Below are positions 41,111 to 50,349 of a DNA stretch of 64,000 nt, in pieces. Position 1 is the first letter of the stretch. Every line of letters begins with the position of its first letter. The notes below the pieces were generated by a model. It was not told the DNA's origin. It ran no database searches and was given only the letters and a program-made list of their open reading frames with translations. Origin of the DNA: [Clostridium] asparagiforme DSM 15981 (GTDB taxonomy: Bacteria > Bacillota > Clostridia > Lachnospirales > Lachnospiraceae); assembly GCA_025149125.1 (NCBI GenBank), contig CP102272.1, positions 5,890,001-5,954,000 of the forward strand. Direction: 5' to 3'. Made by a program: the position numbers and the translations under genes.

Positions 41111-42470
41111 CCGTCTCACCTCCTTTCACGTGACTTAAGTAAACCTCATGGCTGGCGCGGCTGATCATGCAGGTATCGGAGCAGGGCTTCAGGGAACCGT
41201 TCTCGCGCAGCGCATTTCCAAGGCAGATTCCGCACCAGTTTTTATCCGCGCAGGCGCCGCAGTTTCCGCTGATCTGGTGGAATTTCAGGTTCCTGATCCC
41301 GCGCAGCGCCTCAGAGGTATTCCATACGTTCCTGATGCCATCGCCTCCGACCGTGCCCAACACGATGGGGTTGGCGTTGCAGGCGTAGATTTCCCCCCAG
41401 GGATTCACGGACAGAGCGTCCAAACCGCTGGCGCACACGTAGTCCCCCCGCTCCCCCTCCATTGGCTCCGTGCCGTGAAGCCCATACCGGTATTCCAGCT
41501 CCAGGATCCGCCTGTATTCTTCCGGGTCCATCAGGCGGTACGCCCCGGCCGGCTTCCCCCGATGGGTGGGCATGACTGTCAAACTGGACATGACGCGGAT
41601 ATCCAGGCGTTTTCCCAGCTTCAAAAGCTCCTCATACCTCCCGGCGTTCTGCTTCATCACAACCGTTTTGATAAAGGTATCGATCCCGGCGCACTTGCAG
41701 GTCATCATGGTTTTCAGGCTTTTCTCAAAGGATCCCGGAACACCGGTGACGGCGTCGTGAACCTCCGCCTTCCCACCGTAAAAGCTGAAGGAAATACTGT
41801 TGGGCCTCAGCGAAATCAGCCGGTCCATCATCCCGTCGTCCACATACAGGCCGTTGGTATAGATATCCACCATAAGCCCGATCCGTCTGGCGTAAAACGC
41901 GATCTCAAAAAAATCCCTGTGCAGGGTGGGTTCTCCCCCGGTCAGCAAAACGCCCATGCAGCCCAGCTCCCGAATCTCGTCTAAAAGCGTCCGGTAGTCC
42001 GAAAAAGACATCTCCCCGGCCCCGCTCTCCTGGTCGTCCACATAGCAGTGGATGCACTTCTCATTGCAGCGGTAAGTCAGCTCCAGGCAGACCGTGAGAA
42101 GCCGTCGCTCCCGGTAACACACCTCCCGGATAAAATCCCGGATGCGGTCCGGCGGCTCCGCCCCCGCACGCCTCTCCCCCGGTTCCTCCGCCGCCACAAT
42201 GCGCTCTCCTGCAAGCTCTTCCAAAAACTCTTCCATGTCGGAGCGCAGGGTATCCATGAAATCCCCCTGGTCCATGGAATCCGCTTCGCAGACGGTGTAA
42301 AGGTATTCCGCCAGCTGCTCGGGCGTACGGCCGCCCTTAACGCTCAAAGCCTCCAGAACGTCGTAGCATATCTCATTGTACAGGTAATCCATTCTGTCCC
42401 GGACATTGCGGACATAGGTATATTCGCCGTAACGTCCATAGTAGATATCCGGGTTAATCGTGTACTTCAT
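41097..42470 (-). CDS. Radical SAM/SPASM peptide-modifying enzyme
   Basis: A 457-residue protein. Residues 1-75 resemble a PqqD-like peptide-recognition domain. The radical SAM domain begins with the cluster motif Cys135-x3-Cys139-x2-Cys142 (CNEKCIHC), then the GGEPTLH motif. The C-terminal SPASM region (about 340-445) is Cys-rich: YVCASG, IYACN, CGAC, WCGIC and PCSDTC, enough for two auxiliary clusters. This architecture is that of RiPP maturases such as sactisynthases and thioether enzymes. It overlaps the preceding M48-like gene by 17 bases and the following peptide gene by 14. Confidence 0.88.
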   Translation of the reverse strand: MKYTINPDIYYGRYGEYTYVRNVRDRMDYLYNEICYDVLEALSVKGGRTPEQLAEYLYTVCEADSMDQGDFMDTLRSDMEEFLEELAGERIVAAEEPGERRAGAEPPDRIRDFIREVCYRERRLLTVCLELTYRCNEKCIHCYVDDQESGAGEMSFSDYRTLLDEIRELGCMGVLLTGGEPTLHRDFFEIAFYARRIGLMVDIYTNGLYVDDGMMDRLISLRPNSISFSFYGGKAEVHDAVTGVPGSFEKSLKTMMTCKCAGIDTFIKTVVMKQNAGRYEELLKLGKRLDIRVMSSLTVMPTHRGKPAGAYRLMDPEEYRRILELEYRYGLHGTEPMEGERGDYVCASGLDALSVNPWGEIYACNANPIVLGTVGGDGIRNVWNTSEALRGIRNLKFHQISGNCGACADKNWCGICLGNALRENGSLKPCSDTCMISRASHEVYLSHVKGGETDEKV

Positions 42471-43635
42471 CCTTCTTCCCCCTGTCCCCTACGATTTTGG
42501 CCCGCTCAATCAGGCGGCGCCCCAGGCTCTCATCTTTCGGCAAAATAGTTCCGGCGCCCTTCAACATCAGCGTTCCAAGAGTGGACAGGGCCCCGCCGCA
42601 GTCCTTGCGGGCTGCTTCCTTTAAAAGCTGGAGCCCCGCCAGATCATTTTTCCCGATTCCATGCGCTCCGTTAATATAACAGCGCCCCAGATAATCCTGG
42701 GCCGGACCATAACCGCAGCTTGCGGCGGCGTACAGCAGAATCATCGCGCGCTCCGGATTCGTTTGAAAGAGCGCCGACGATTCCTGATAAAAGCGTTTTC
42801 CCCGATCCGCGGGATTTAGAGCGCTTGTGCCTCTCCAGGCAGCCGTCTCCCCCATCCCCCCGCAGTACAGGGAACGGCTGAACTGCCGGCACTGCTGTGA
42901 GCACAGCCACTCCCTCAGCGTCTCCAACCGCAGAACCCCAAAGGGAACCGGAATATCCTCCGCCAGAAGCTGATAGACCATCCGCTCCGCCTTTGACATG
43001 GACTCCACCGGACGGCGGCGCTCCTCCTTCGGCCAGCCGTGAAACACAGTGGAGGTGCCCATGGATTTGCTTAAATAGCCGAATACCGCCTGAGCGTCCC
43101 CCGCGGCCACAGCGGCTCCCCTGTCGGCCGTAAACTCCGCGTATTTGCGCCACTGAACGAGGAGGGCCTTGACCATCATAGCAGCCGCGCTTCCCACAAA
43201 CGGGATACTGAGGAACAGCTCGTCCGCCAGATTTCCCATGTTCAGATATTTCACATGCCCGTGTTGTATGTGGGAAATGGCGCTCCCGAACATCGCCGTC
43301 AACTCCGGGTCCGTCAGGGTTTCCAGGCATATGCTGCTCAAAACCACCGCGCATTTGCCGTCCGTGCCGTAAATCTTCGGGGCAAACTGGTGGGAAAGCT
43401 CCAGATACATCGGAACCTCCTCCCGGAATTCCAGCCGCCTGGCCGCAAGCCGGTACAGGTAGTGCAGCCTCGGCTGTGCGGCTTTGGTAACCCTGAAATT
43501 CCTTCCCTGAAGCCGGGCAAAATCCGTGGCGTCCGCGTAGATCTTCTCAAACAGTTTAAGCGCGGCCTGAAATTCCTTTTTCCGGACCAGTTCATGCAGC
43601 GCGGCCTTTTCCTCTGGATAACGGTAATCAATCAT
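42454..43635 (-). CDS. Degenerate M48-like protein with Sel1-type repeats
   Basis: From the ATG at 43635 (SD GAGGAAAG) the protein has 393 residues. The middle has the M48 layout, but the zinc helix reads GSAISHIQHGH where active relatives have HExxH, so the catalytic His-Glu is missing. The later YAEFTADRGAAVA keeps the distal zinc-site Glu/Asp pattern. The C-terminal third has Sel1-like helical repeats (GYGPAQDYLGRCYINGAHGIGKND). A Cys pair sits in CSQQCRQF. It is one of three tandem paralogues and is probably a pseudopeptidase or binding protein. Confidence 0.75.
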   Translation of the reverse strand: MIDYRYPEEKAALHELVRKKEFQAALKLFEKIYADATDFARLQGRNFRVTKAAQPRLHYLYRLAARRLEFREEVPMYLELSHQFAPKIYGTDGKCAVVLSSICLETLTDPELTAMFGSAISHIQHGHVKYLNMGNLADELFLSIPFVGSAAAMMVKALLVQWRKYAEFTADRGAAVAAGDAQAVFGYLSKSMGTSTVFHGWPKEERRRPVESMSKAERMVYQLLAEDIPVPFGVLRLETLREWLCSQQCRQFSRSLYCGGMGETAAWRGTSALNPADRGKRFYQESSALFQTNPERAMILLYAAASCGYGPAQDYLGRCYINGAHGIGKNDLAGLQLLKEAARKDCGGALSTLGTLMLKGAGTILPKDESLGRRLIERAKIVGDRGKKDEVHD

Positions 43636-44452
43636 CGGCTTTCCTCGATTCAATCTGTCCTGTCTTATGATAGAATTTCTCCAGCTCCTGATAGCGCAGC
43701 GGCAGCCAGCTCTGGTCGGTGGCCGCTGAATTGTAAATATTCACTAAACTATCCAGTCCATCCGCATGGATAAAACGTTCCATCTGTTCCCGGTATAAAT
43801 CCCCCGGTGTGCCAAATCGAAAGCCGTCCAGAATCTCCCGTGGAAGCCGGTTGAGGAAAATGCTTCGGATCGACAGAGGGTAATCTCCGGTCAGAACCAA
43901 AAACGCGCGGTCACAGGTGTACATCCTGCAGCGCTTCCAGTCGTTCAGCAGACCCGCCAGGGCCGCCACCGCCGCTTTGGGCAGACTCATCTGCTGTAAA
44001 ACCGCATCGAGCGCCCAGATGAGCAGCAGTCCCCGGTGATGTCCAACGCGGATTGCGGCGGCCTGCGCTCCCAGGATACCGGCCATCATCCGCTCCCCCT
44101 CCCGCTTCAGGGTTTTTAAATAGAAAGAGGAAACCAGAAGGAATGGCCTGCCGATTCCGCAAATCTCGATGGTCCGGTCATAGTCGTGAATAAGATAGAT
44201 TTCCGGAACCTCCGCGCAGCCGAACCGGGCGCAGGCGCGCTCCAGGGTCCGGATCACATCCAAAGCGTTTTCGCGGGAAAGGCGGACGCAGGATTCCCGG
44301 TAAACGTACGTGTAAATATCATCGATATTTTGATCCCGGAGCCACTGGAACACCGTTTCCGTCATGGGATGGCTCATGATCTCTGAAATCAGCTTTTGAT
44401 CCTTTTCATGCTGATACAGCCCGGGCTGTATCTGGCGTTCTGCCGGTACCAT
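43628..44452 (-). CDS. Degenerate M48-like protein, paralogue 2
   Basis: A 274-residue protein with the same layout as its neighbours: N-terminal helices, an EIYLIHDYD strand, a zinc-helix position reading GAQAAAIRVGH with no HExxH, and a distal CDRAFLVLTG corresponding to the ADR(A/G) motif. No catalytic residues remain except the trailing GH. SD GGAGGAG precedes the ATG. Its stop overlaps the next gene by eight bases. Function unknown, but retention of the fold without the active site suggests ligand or peptide binding. Confidence 0.7.
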   Translation of the reverse strand: MVPAERQIQPGLYQHEKDQKLISEIMSHPMTETVFQWLRDQNIDDIYTYVYRESCVRLSRENALDVIRTLERACARFGCAEVPEIYLIHDYDRTIEICGIGRPFLLVSSFYLKTLKREGERMMAGILGAQAAAIRVGHHRGLLLIWALDAVLQQMSLPKAAVAALAGLLNDWKRCRMYTCDRAFLVLTGDYPLSIRSIFLNRLPREILDGFRFGTPGDLYREQMERFIHADGLDSLVNIYNSAATDQSWLPLRYQELEKFYHKTGQIESRKADD

Positions 44453-44472
44453 ATGATTCTCCTCCTGCCCTC

Positions 44473-45300
44473 TTAAGTCCCGCGGTATTTTTGAATCAGC
44501 GTTGGGTATTCCGTTTGATACCAGTCCAGAAGATCCTTTAACATCTCCTCCCCCGGCGCTTCAATATAGTTGGCCCTGATCCATTTTGCCGCCAGATCCG
44601 TCATCAGATTGTTTTTTTGACCGCCGGACTCCGCCTCTTTTATATACTGTGTAACAAACGCAGCCGCCTGCTCATCCGTGGAAAACAGTTTCCGGCTCTC
44701 GGCGGGCGGAAGTCCCAGCTCAAAGAGATGGCATCGCGCAGCGGCCGCAAAGGACTGGCAGGCCAGCAGCCCACCCCGGTCCGAGGTGGCGTCCGCAAAG
44801 TGCAGGTACCGCTTGAATTCCAGCTGCGGCAGCAGTAACAGCCTGCTGGCCCCCATATAGGCCGCCGCCGTGGTCATTTTCACATGACCGGCCAGAATCA
44901 TAGTCACCGCGTTGCCAAGTATGTAGTAGAGCATATCCTCGTCGTAGGACTGCAGCACATAATCCGCCATCACAATATAGGTGTGATCCGCACTGCAGGG
45001 CCGCGCCGTGTGATCCATGGCGTGATACACATAGATCTCCGGCAGTTCCGTCTCCCGGTAGTCCAGTATCCGGCACACATCCTTTAAAATTCTGAAAAGT
45101 GAGGGGGCCGCCTGGGAATGAAGCCGGACATAGGTACCCTCGGTAATGGTCTTGTAAAGTTTTAAATTAAGATCCCCGAAGGTTTTAACAAACTTCTTAC
45201 CCGCCGGTGAGTTTACCAGGGAATCCTTAGCGGCCAATTCCTGCGAATGTATAAAATCCGATACCCGCAGTCCCCGAAATGCCATTTTCCGACTCATCAT
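44473..45300 (-). CDS. Degenerate M48-like protein, paralogue 1
   Basis: I take the ATG at 45300 (275 residues); ATG 45297 and upstream GTG/TTG codons are alternatives. The protein has PEIYVYHAMDHTARPC, then a zinc-helix position LGNAVTMILAGH lacking HExxH, then FADATSDRGGLLACQSFAAA matching the M48 distal site. The order of elements equals the other two paralogues. It begins within a few bases of the PP2C stop, so it is co-translated with the phosphatase. Likely a non-catalytic component. Confidence 0.7.
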   Translation of the reverse strand: MMSRKMAFRGLRVSDFIHSQELAAKDSLVNSPAGKKFVKTFGDLNLKLYKTITEGTYVRLHSQAAPSLFRILKDVCRILDYRETELPEIYVYHAMDHTARPCSADHTYIVMADYVLQSYDEDMLYYILGNAVTMILAGHVKMTTAAAYMGASRLLLLPQLEFKRYLHFADATSDRGGLLACQSFAAAARCHLFELGLPPAESRKLFSTDEQAAAFVTQYIKEAESGGQKNNLMTDLAAKWIRANYIEAPGEEMLKDLLDWYQTEYPTLIQKYRGT

Positions 45301-45302
45301 TT

Positions 45303-46871
45303 TCACCAAAACTGATCTCCGTCCAGGGGTCTGGTTTTACTGCCGCAATGCGGACAGAAACGGTAGGAATTCCCCCTGGTAATTTCGTAACTTCTCCCGC
45401 ACTTGGGACAGTAACACATCTTCGGCTCCTCCATCGGATCCCGCAGAAATTCAACCAGGTTTCCCAGCGTTTTCCTGGCCGACACGCAGATCACCTCGAC
45501 TATGCCGTCCTGGTCTTTATCATTCCTGCGCTCCCCGCGGCCCGTCCGCTGGTCCCGTCCCGGATCGGCGTGGCGGCCCGTCCTCTGGTCCCGCCCTTGG
45601 TCCGTCTGACGGCCGGTCCGCTGATCCTGCCGTTGGTCCGTCTGCCCCCCTGTCCGCTGCCTCTGCCGCTGGTCCGTCTGCCCCTGCCGCTGGTCCGTCT
45701 GCCCCTGGCGCTGGTCCGTCTGCCCCTGCCGCTGGTCCGTCTGCCCCCTGGTCCGCTGGTCCGTTTGCCCCCTGGTCCGCTGGTCCTGCCACGGGTCCGT
45801 ATGGCGGCCCGCCCTCTGGTCCGTTTTTTTGCCCGTCTGAGGTTTTGCAGGCCTGCTCTGGCCCACCGGTTCACCGGTGTAGAGCTTCTTTTGGATTTCC
45901 CGGCGGTATTCTTCCTCCTCCGCCTTCCAGTCCTCCACTGAAAATACCGGATGTATCGCGCTTTGAAGCCGTTTTGTGTTGACCGCCGCCAGCACCGTGA
46001 TATCATCCGTAACCTTACTTCGGTACTCCGGCTGGTCCAGCATAAACCGCATGCCCTCAAAAGCTTCCCGTACGATTTTATCCCCGGATTTTCCCTCCTG
46101 CCCGGCCATGGAGTAAAGCGCATTTTCGAGAAATGGGTAGAATATCCGGTTATTCCGCTGCTTATTCGCCACATACTGGTCCAGCACTCCGTCCGTGGAC
46201 ATGAGAAAGCCCACTACCGGCTCCGATACCCGGCCAAACTGCCACAGTTGATCCGGTGCCCCCGCCTGAAGCGGATTGACGGAGTTCGCCTCCTCGCCCT
46301 TATGGCGGGTTGTGACCAGCTGATATGACCCGTTCTCCAACTGCACCACGATGCCGTCGTCTCCCACATGGCCGTAGTAGAGTACACTTCCGTCATAGAT
46401 AGCGGCCGTCAAAGTGGAATAAAAGTTCGGCAGGGGCTGCGTCAGATGGTCCGCCAGGTCCTCCACCGCGTCTTTGCTCTGCAAAAACGCCTTTCTGAGG
46501 ATCGCTCCGATGGTTTTTCCCTCGATCTCCGTAAATTTTTTTGTCTGAAGCTCCGCCTTCAATTCCGTCTCCAGCACATTCAAAACCGTAGTCACAACCG
46601 TGTAGGAGCCCCAGTGGGACAGCGCACAGCTTCCCACGCCGTCTGAGATGGCGCTGATCAGCAAACCCGCCTCCGGAATAAAGCGGAAATCACTGTAATC
46701 CTGGCATGGCTGGCAGCGTTCAACGTGGGAGCTTCCCCGCAGGGACATCCCATACACGCTGATATCCGCCAGCGCTTCATAATGTTTCTCAGGTGGCGGC
46801 GGTGTTCCAAAATCTTCCTTAACCTCCGCCGTACTCTCTTCCTGTAACCCTTCGCTGCGATCAAACTTCAT
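45303..46871 (-). CDS. PP2C-type phosphatase with basic-acidic repeat tail and zinc ribbon
   Basis: From the ATG at 46871 (SD AAGGAG; a GTG two codons earlier is less likely) it has 522 residues. The PP2C domain occupies about 35-310, with ISDGVGSCALSHWGS supplying the metal-binding Asp-Gly and YYGHVGDDGIVV the second motif. Then come about 100 residues of seven-residue repeats (QGQTDQR-type), then a C-terminal zinc ribbon CPKCGRSYEI...CPHCGSK. It should remove phosphates placed by the neighbouring Ser/Thr kinases. The repeat linker is probably disordered. Confidence 0.88.
   Translation of the reverse strand: MKFDRSEGLQEESTAEVKEDFGTPPPPEKHYEALADISVYGMSLRGSSHVERCQPCQDYSDFRFIPEAGLLISAISDGVGSCALSHWGSYTVVTTVLNVLETELKAELQTKKFTEIEGKTIGAILRKAFLQSKDAVEDLADHLTQPLPNFYSTLTAAIYDGSVLYYGHVGDDGIVVQLENGSYQLVTTRHKGEEANSVNPLQAGAPDQLWQFGRVSEPVVGFLMSTDGVLDQYVANKQRNNRIFYPFLENALYSMAGQEGKSGDKIVREAFEGMRFMLDQPEYRSKVTDDITVLAAVNTKRLQSAIHPVFSVEDWKAEEEEYRREIQKKLYTGEPVGQSRPAKPQTGKKTDQRAGRHTDPWQDQRTRGQTDQRTRGQTDQRQGQTDQRQGQTDQRQGQTDQRQRQRTGGQTDQRQDQRTGRQTDQGRDQRTGRHADPGRDQRTGRGERRNDKDQDGIVEVICVSARKTLGNLVEFLRDPMEEPKMCYCPKCGRSYEITRGNSYRFCPHCGSKTRPLDGDQFW
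45550..45835 (-). repeat. In-frame 21-bp coding repeats in PP2C gene
   Basis: Many imperfect copies of a 21-base unit (plus strand CTGGTCCGTCTGCCCCTGCCG and variants) encode TDQR-containing heptads. The most regular part is about 45675-45790. Length variation between strains is likely. Confidence 0.85.
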
Positions 46872-46885
46872 AAACACTCCTTAAC

Positions 46886-48118
46886 TTAGAAGAACAGGCG
46901 CATCCACCACGGCCGTTTGGAACTTCCGCCGGTGTTCGCCGCAGCGCTCTGCGCCACAGCGGCCGTCTGATTTGAATTGCCTGAATTACCTGTGCTTCCC
47001 GAGGCCCCAGGCCCTTTGGTCTTTGCCTGGGCGGCGGTCAGCTGCGCCATAAACCGCTCGTAACGCTGTTTTGCCCTGCAGAATTCGCAGCCCCGGCCCT
47101 TCAGGTAGAAATGCTCCGGATTGGCCTGGCACTGGATCAGATCTCCCCCCTGCATGACAGCTCTCTGGTAGAACATGTACAGAAGCTGCCGCCACATATC
47201 CGCGGATATTCTCCGGGAGCTGACCGCAACAGCGTTGGTTGCGTTGTAACCGAACACCTGCTTAAACGCCGTCTGCATCCTGGCCGGAAGCATGGCGAGA
47301 TAGGGCGCTCCCGGCGGAGTCGTGATCCCGTCAATGGCCTTTACCCAAGGGCAGTTTCCGTTGACAATGTTCATTTCCAGCTTATTTTCCGGCAGAGACT
47401 GCTTGACGCTGTCCACCACCTTTACGTTGAACGGATGGGCGTTCCCCATGAGCAGCTGGAAGATGTGCACCGCCAGGGCAAATTCATCGGTATGCTTTGT
47501 AAATTTTGCCTTGCGCAGATCCCTTCCCTGCAGCTCCGGAGCCAGGAACTCGGAGATTCCCACCGTGCATTCAAACCGCTCTCCGGTATCCGGATCCGTA
47601 ATATCAAAGCTGTCCACGTCCAGAATTGTGATGCTCCCGTCGCTGTGAATCATGATATTGTTGGAATTCATGTCCCCCACAATGTATCCGTGCTGATGAA
47701 TGTAGTTCACCGCCCACGCCAGGTGGTACGCCACCGCGATTGAGTTGGTCCAGTTGTAATTCGGAAATACCTCGTGGCAGTCGTGGGTGTGGGATTCATT
47801 GTTCCGGCACAAAACATATATGGGGTAGGTGTCCTTTACAAAGGGCATCGCATATCCTACAAACGCCCCGTTTTCGTACACCACGTCAAGGGGCCAGGCG
47901 ATCAGCAGATGCACGCCGTCCGCATATGGATTTAAGGGATGACACACCATGCATTTTAATTTTCTCTCGGTCCAGGCGTCCGGATGATGGTAAACCTTCA
48001 CAACCACAGAGGGGTCGCCGGTGACGAACACGGTTCCTTCCCCGCCCTTTGCTTTTTCAGACTGAAGCTGGTATTTTTTTCCTTTAAGTCCAATGAGTGT
48101 AGATCCCGCACCGGCCAT
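46886..48118 (-). CDS. Ser/Thr protein kinase with C-terminal zinc-binding and Gly/Ser tail
   Basis: A 410-residue kinase-fold protein. The Gly-rich loop is GGEGTV at 25-30, the ATP Lys is Lys41 (VVVKVY), the catalytic loop GDMNSNNIM with Asp149, the metal-binding Asp167 in DVDSF and the APEL motif. GDM replaces HRD. A C-terminal Cys cluster (CQANPEH...CEFC) resembles a zinc ribbon, then a Gly/Ser/Asn-rich tail. This is the kinase type of TerY-P (VWA, PP2C, kinase) modules. It lies between the VWA gene and the first PP2C gene. Confidence 0.88.
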   Translation of the reverse strand: MAGAGSTLIGLKGKKYQLQSEKAKGGEGTVFVTGDPSVVVKVYHHPDAWTERKLKCMVCHPLNPYADGVHLLIAWPLDVVYENGAFVGYAMPFVKDTYPIYVLCRNNESHTHDCHEVFPNYNWTNSIAVAYHLAWAVNYIHQHGYIVGDMNSNNIMIHSDGSITILDVDSFDITDPDTGERFECTVGISEFLAPELQGRDLRKAKFTKHTDEFALAVHIFQLLMGNAHPFNVKVVDSVKQSLPENKLEMNIVNGNCPWVKAIDGITTPPGAPYLAMLPARMQTAFKQVFGYNATNAVAVSSRRISADMWRQLLYMFYQRAVMQGGDLIQCQANPEHFYLKGRGCEFCRAKQRYERFMAQLTAAQAKTKGPGASGSTGNSGNSNQTAAVAQSAAANTGGSSKRPWWMRLFF

Positions 48119-48211
48119 TGTAATCCTCCATCATCCGTGTGGATGTTTGCTCGTTTTCCATATCTTCCTGCGGCCGGCGCAGTCAGCGCGCCGGCCTTCC
48201 AAACAGTTCCG

Positions 48212-48907
48212 TCAGATCAGCTCGATGGTCATGGGCGTAGGCTCCAGCGTAACGTTTCCAAGGCTGGGATCGGAATTGCTGATCACGCTCATACTGCTGG
48301 ACAGCCAGACAAAGGCCTCCTTGAACTGGCTTGCGCTCGCCTTTAACACAGCCCCGTTTCCCCCCTTGGTGTAAGATTTCAGATGGGCGTAATTGGCGCC
48401 GGACCCGATCCCCATTGGGAAGAAATTCACCTTTTTGTCATTCAGCGCCTGCTGCAATCTGTTTTTCGCCTCTCCCTCCATGTTCTGGTCCGTCGGTTCT
48501 CCGTCTGTCAGAAGGAACATCCACGGGCGGTAGTAGGAGCAGCCCAACTGCCTGTAGAGCTGTTTTCTCTCCTCAATCGCGTCCAGACCGGCGATAACCG
48601 CCTCGTTCATACTGGTCAGCCCGCCGGCGGACAGCGTGGGGGCACTGTAATTGGCGGCCGGACAGAACGGCACTACCGTCTCCACATTGGAATTAAAGGA
48701 TATGACGCACACGTCCGCCACGCCCCTGGCATGTTCGTCCTGATCCAGCGCGTTTCCGAATTCCAGCAGTCCCTGGTTCAGCTCGTTGATGGAAGCGCCC
48801 GCCATGGAGCCGGAGGTATCCACCAGCAGCACGCACGCGATGTGACGCTCTCCCACATTGTCCACAACATTTCCCATTTCCTCAAATCCGCTTAAAACTT
48901 CACTCAT
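48212..48907 (-). CDS. TerY-like VWA domain protein
   Basis: From the ATG at 48907 (AAAGGAG nine bases upstream) the protein is 231 residues, almost wholly one VWA domain. The MIDAS is DTSGSM near 29-34, with LTSMNEA (Thr) and LLTDGEPTD (Asp) completing the metal site. TerY proteins are linked by gene neighbourhood to PP2C phosphatases and kinases (the TerY-P triad). Here it sits exactly between two kinase/PP2C pairs. No TerD, TerB or TerC homologues occur in this window. Confidence 0.9.
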   Translation of the reverse strand: MSEVLSGFEEMGNVVDNVGERHIACVLLVDTSGSMAGASINELNQGLLEFGNALDQDEHARGVADVCVISFNSNVETVVPFCPAANYSAPTLSAGGLTSMNEAVIAGLDAIEERKQLYRQLGCSYYRPWMFLLTDGEPTDQNMEGEAKNRLQQALNDKKVNFFPMGIGSGANYAHLKSYTKGGNGAVLKASASQFKEAFVWLSSSMSVISNSDPSLGNVTLEPTPMTIELI

Positions 48908-48991
48908 CTTCACACTCTCCTTTGTAATCTTTTATGAAACAGGGGTTCCCCCGCCGTCCGTATGCGCGGAGTTTTCCCTATCTATCACATG

Positions 48992-50329
48992 TTAATGCTT
49001 CCCGGCGTCCGAAGCGCTGGCCGTTCCCGCCCGGGAGGCGCTGGCCGGCCCTACCGGCTTGTCCCCGCCGGGAGCTTCCCGGCCTTCGGACGGCTCCTCC
49101 GCCACGACCGGCTCTGTCCCCAGCCTTGCGGACGCCTCCCCGCCGCCGGTAAAAAAGGCGATTGTTCCGGCTATGGCCGCACCGGCCAGCAATCCGGCTA
49201 AAAAGCACACCGCCCTTGAGACGCGGCGTTTGGGCGTTTTTTCCTTCGGTTCCCGGACCGCCGTTTTATATTCCGGCCCGGCCGGTCTCTCATATTGCGC
49301 CGCTTCCGTTTTCTCCGGAACCGCAGGAGAATTTTCCCCGCCGTCAACCGTTTTGCCTTCCAGCCGCGCCCTGACCGCATTGGCGTGTTCCTCATAAACG
49401 GACTTCCAAATATTTACATTAAATCGTGGTTGACCGGACTGACGCAAAAGCTGCGGCGAGACCACGGCCACAACGGTCAGATCGTCCGTCACCCTTCTGC
49501 GATAATCCGGGCTGTTCAGAAACTCCTTATAATACGCCAGGGTTTTCTCTGCGGCCAAACCGCCGGAATCACCCAGCCCGTCCATCGCCGGTTTCATAAA
49601 CGGATAATAGATTCCCTGGCAGTAATTCACGCCGTAATAGTCCTCAAAAACCGGGACAAAGGCGTCCAGCACCCCATCCGTAGCCATAACAAAGCCCGCC
49701 ACCGGATTTTTGGTCCCCGTAATCTGCCATTTCGACGGCCCGCTCTGAAGAGGATAAACGCTGCTGGCCTCCTCCCCCTTGAGCCGTTTTGTGACCATCT
49801 TTACAACGCCGTCCTGCTCCTGCACGACCACTCCGTCGTCCCCGCAGTGGCAGCAATATACGTGAACCCCATCGTAGATCGCCACGGTCAGCGTGGATTG
49901 GAAATTAAATACCGCCTGCTGCGCCTCATCGGCCTTCTGTTCCACCTCGCCCTGAGCCGCGTGAAACGCGCCGGTGAGTATTTCCTGAACCTCCGCCAGA
50001 TTTGTCAGCTCATACGGCCCGTGTCCGCCCTTCTCCCGCACGGCCTTCTCGATATACCCCAGCGCCGCCGTCACTGCAAAATACGAGCCCCAATGGGACA
50101 GCGCGCAGCTTCCCACGCCGTCCGCAATGGCTGCGGCCAAAATCTGCGCCGGTTCCAGCCAGCGGATATCGCTGTAATCCTGGCACGGAACGCCTCCCCC
50201 CGCAATATGGGATGCGCCCTGCAGAGAAACGGCGAACGCGCATATTTTCCCGTTCTGTAAAGTCTTTCCCTCCTGTTTCGGAGGAAACGCCCCCAGAGCG
50301 TCCAAAGGTTTATTTTCTTCCGTCTTCAT
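48992..50329 (-). CDS. PP2C-type phosphatase with C-terminal membrane anchor
   Basis: A 445-residue paralogue of the 45303 product. The PP2C domain (about 25-310) includes PCQDYSDIR, AIADGVGSCALSHWGS and VYCCHCGDDGVVV. Unlike the paralogue it ends with one membrane segment (about 373-397, AVCFLAGLLAGAAIAGTIAFF) and a short Pro/Glu/Ala-rich outside tail. The catalytic domain would face the cytoplasm. SD GGAGG precedes the ATG. It follows the membrane kinase gene by 20 bases, so the two form a membrane-bound kinase/phosphatase pair. Confidence 0.88.
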   Translation of the reverse strand: MKTEENKPLDALGAFPPKQEGKTLQNGKICAFAVSLQGASHIAGGGVPCQDYSDIRWLEPAQILAAAIADGVGSCALSHWGSYFAVTAALGYIEKAVREKGGHGPYELTNLAEVQEILTGAFHAAQGEVEQKADEAQQAVFNFQSTLTVAIYDGVHVYCCHCGDDGVVVQEQDGVVKMVTKRLKGEEASSVYPLQSGPSKWQITGTKNPVAGFVMATDGVLDAFVPVFEDYYGVNYCQGIYYPFMKPAMDGLGDSGGLAAEKTLAYYKEFLNSPDYRRRVTDDLTVVAVVSPQLLRQSGQPRFNVNIWKSVYEEHANAVRARLEGKTVDGGENSPAVPEKTEAAQYERPAGPEYKTAVREPKEKTPKRRVSRAVCFLAGLLAGAAIAGTIAFFTGGGEASARLGTEPVVAEEPSEGREAPGGDKPVGPASASRAGTASASDAGKH

Positions 50330-50349
50330 CTTGACCTCCCATGCGAATG

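Noticed and set aside
42454..45300. Active M48 zinc peptidases
   Set aside because: None of the three paralogues retains HExxH, so I describe them as M48-like without claiming activity.
45279..45941. 220-codon plus-strand ORF opposite the PP2C repeats
   Set aside because: It is a by-product of the repetitive GC-rich coding DNA of the minus-strand PP2C gene; there is no SD and no protein-like composition.
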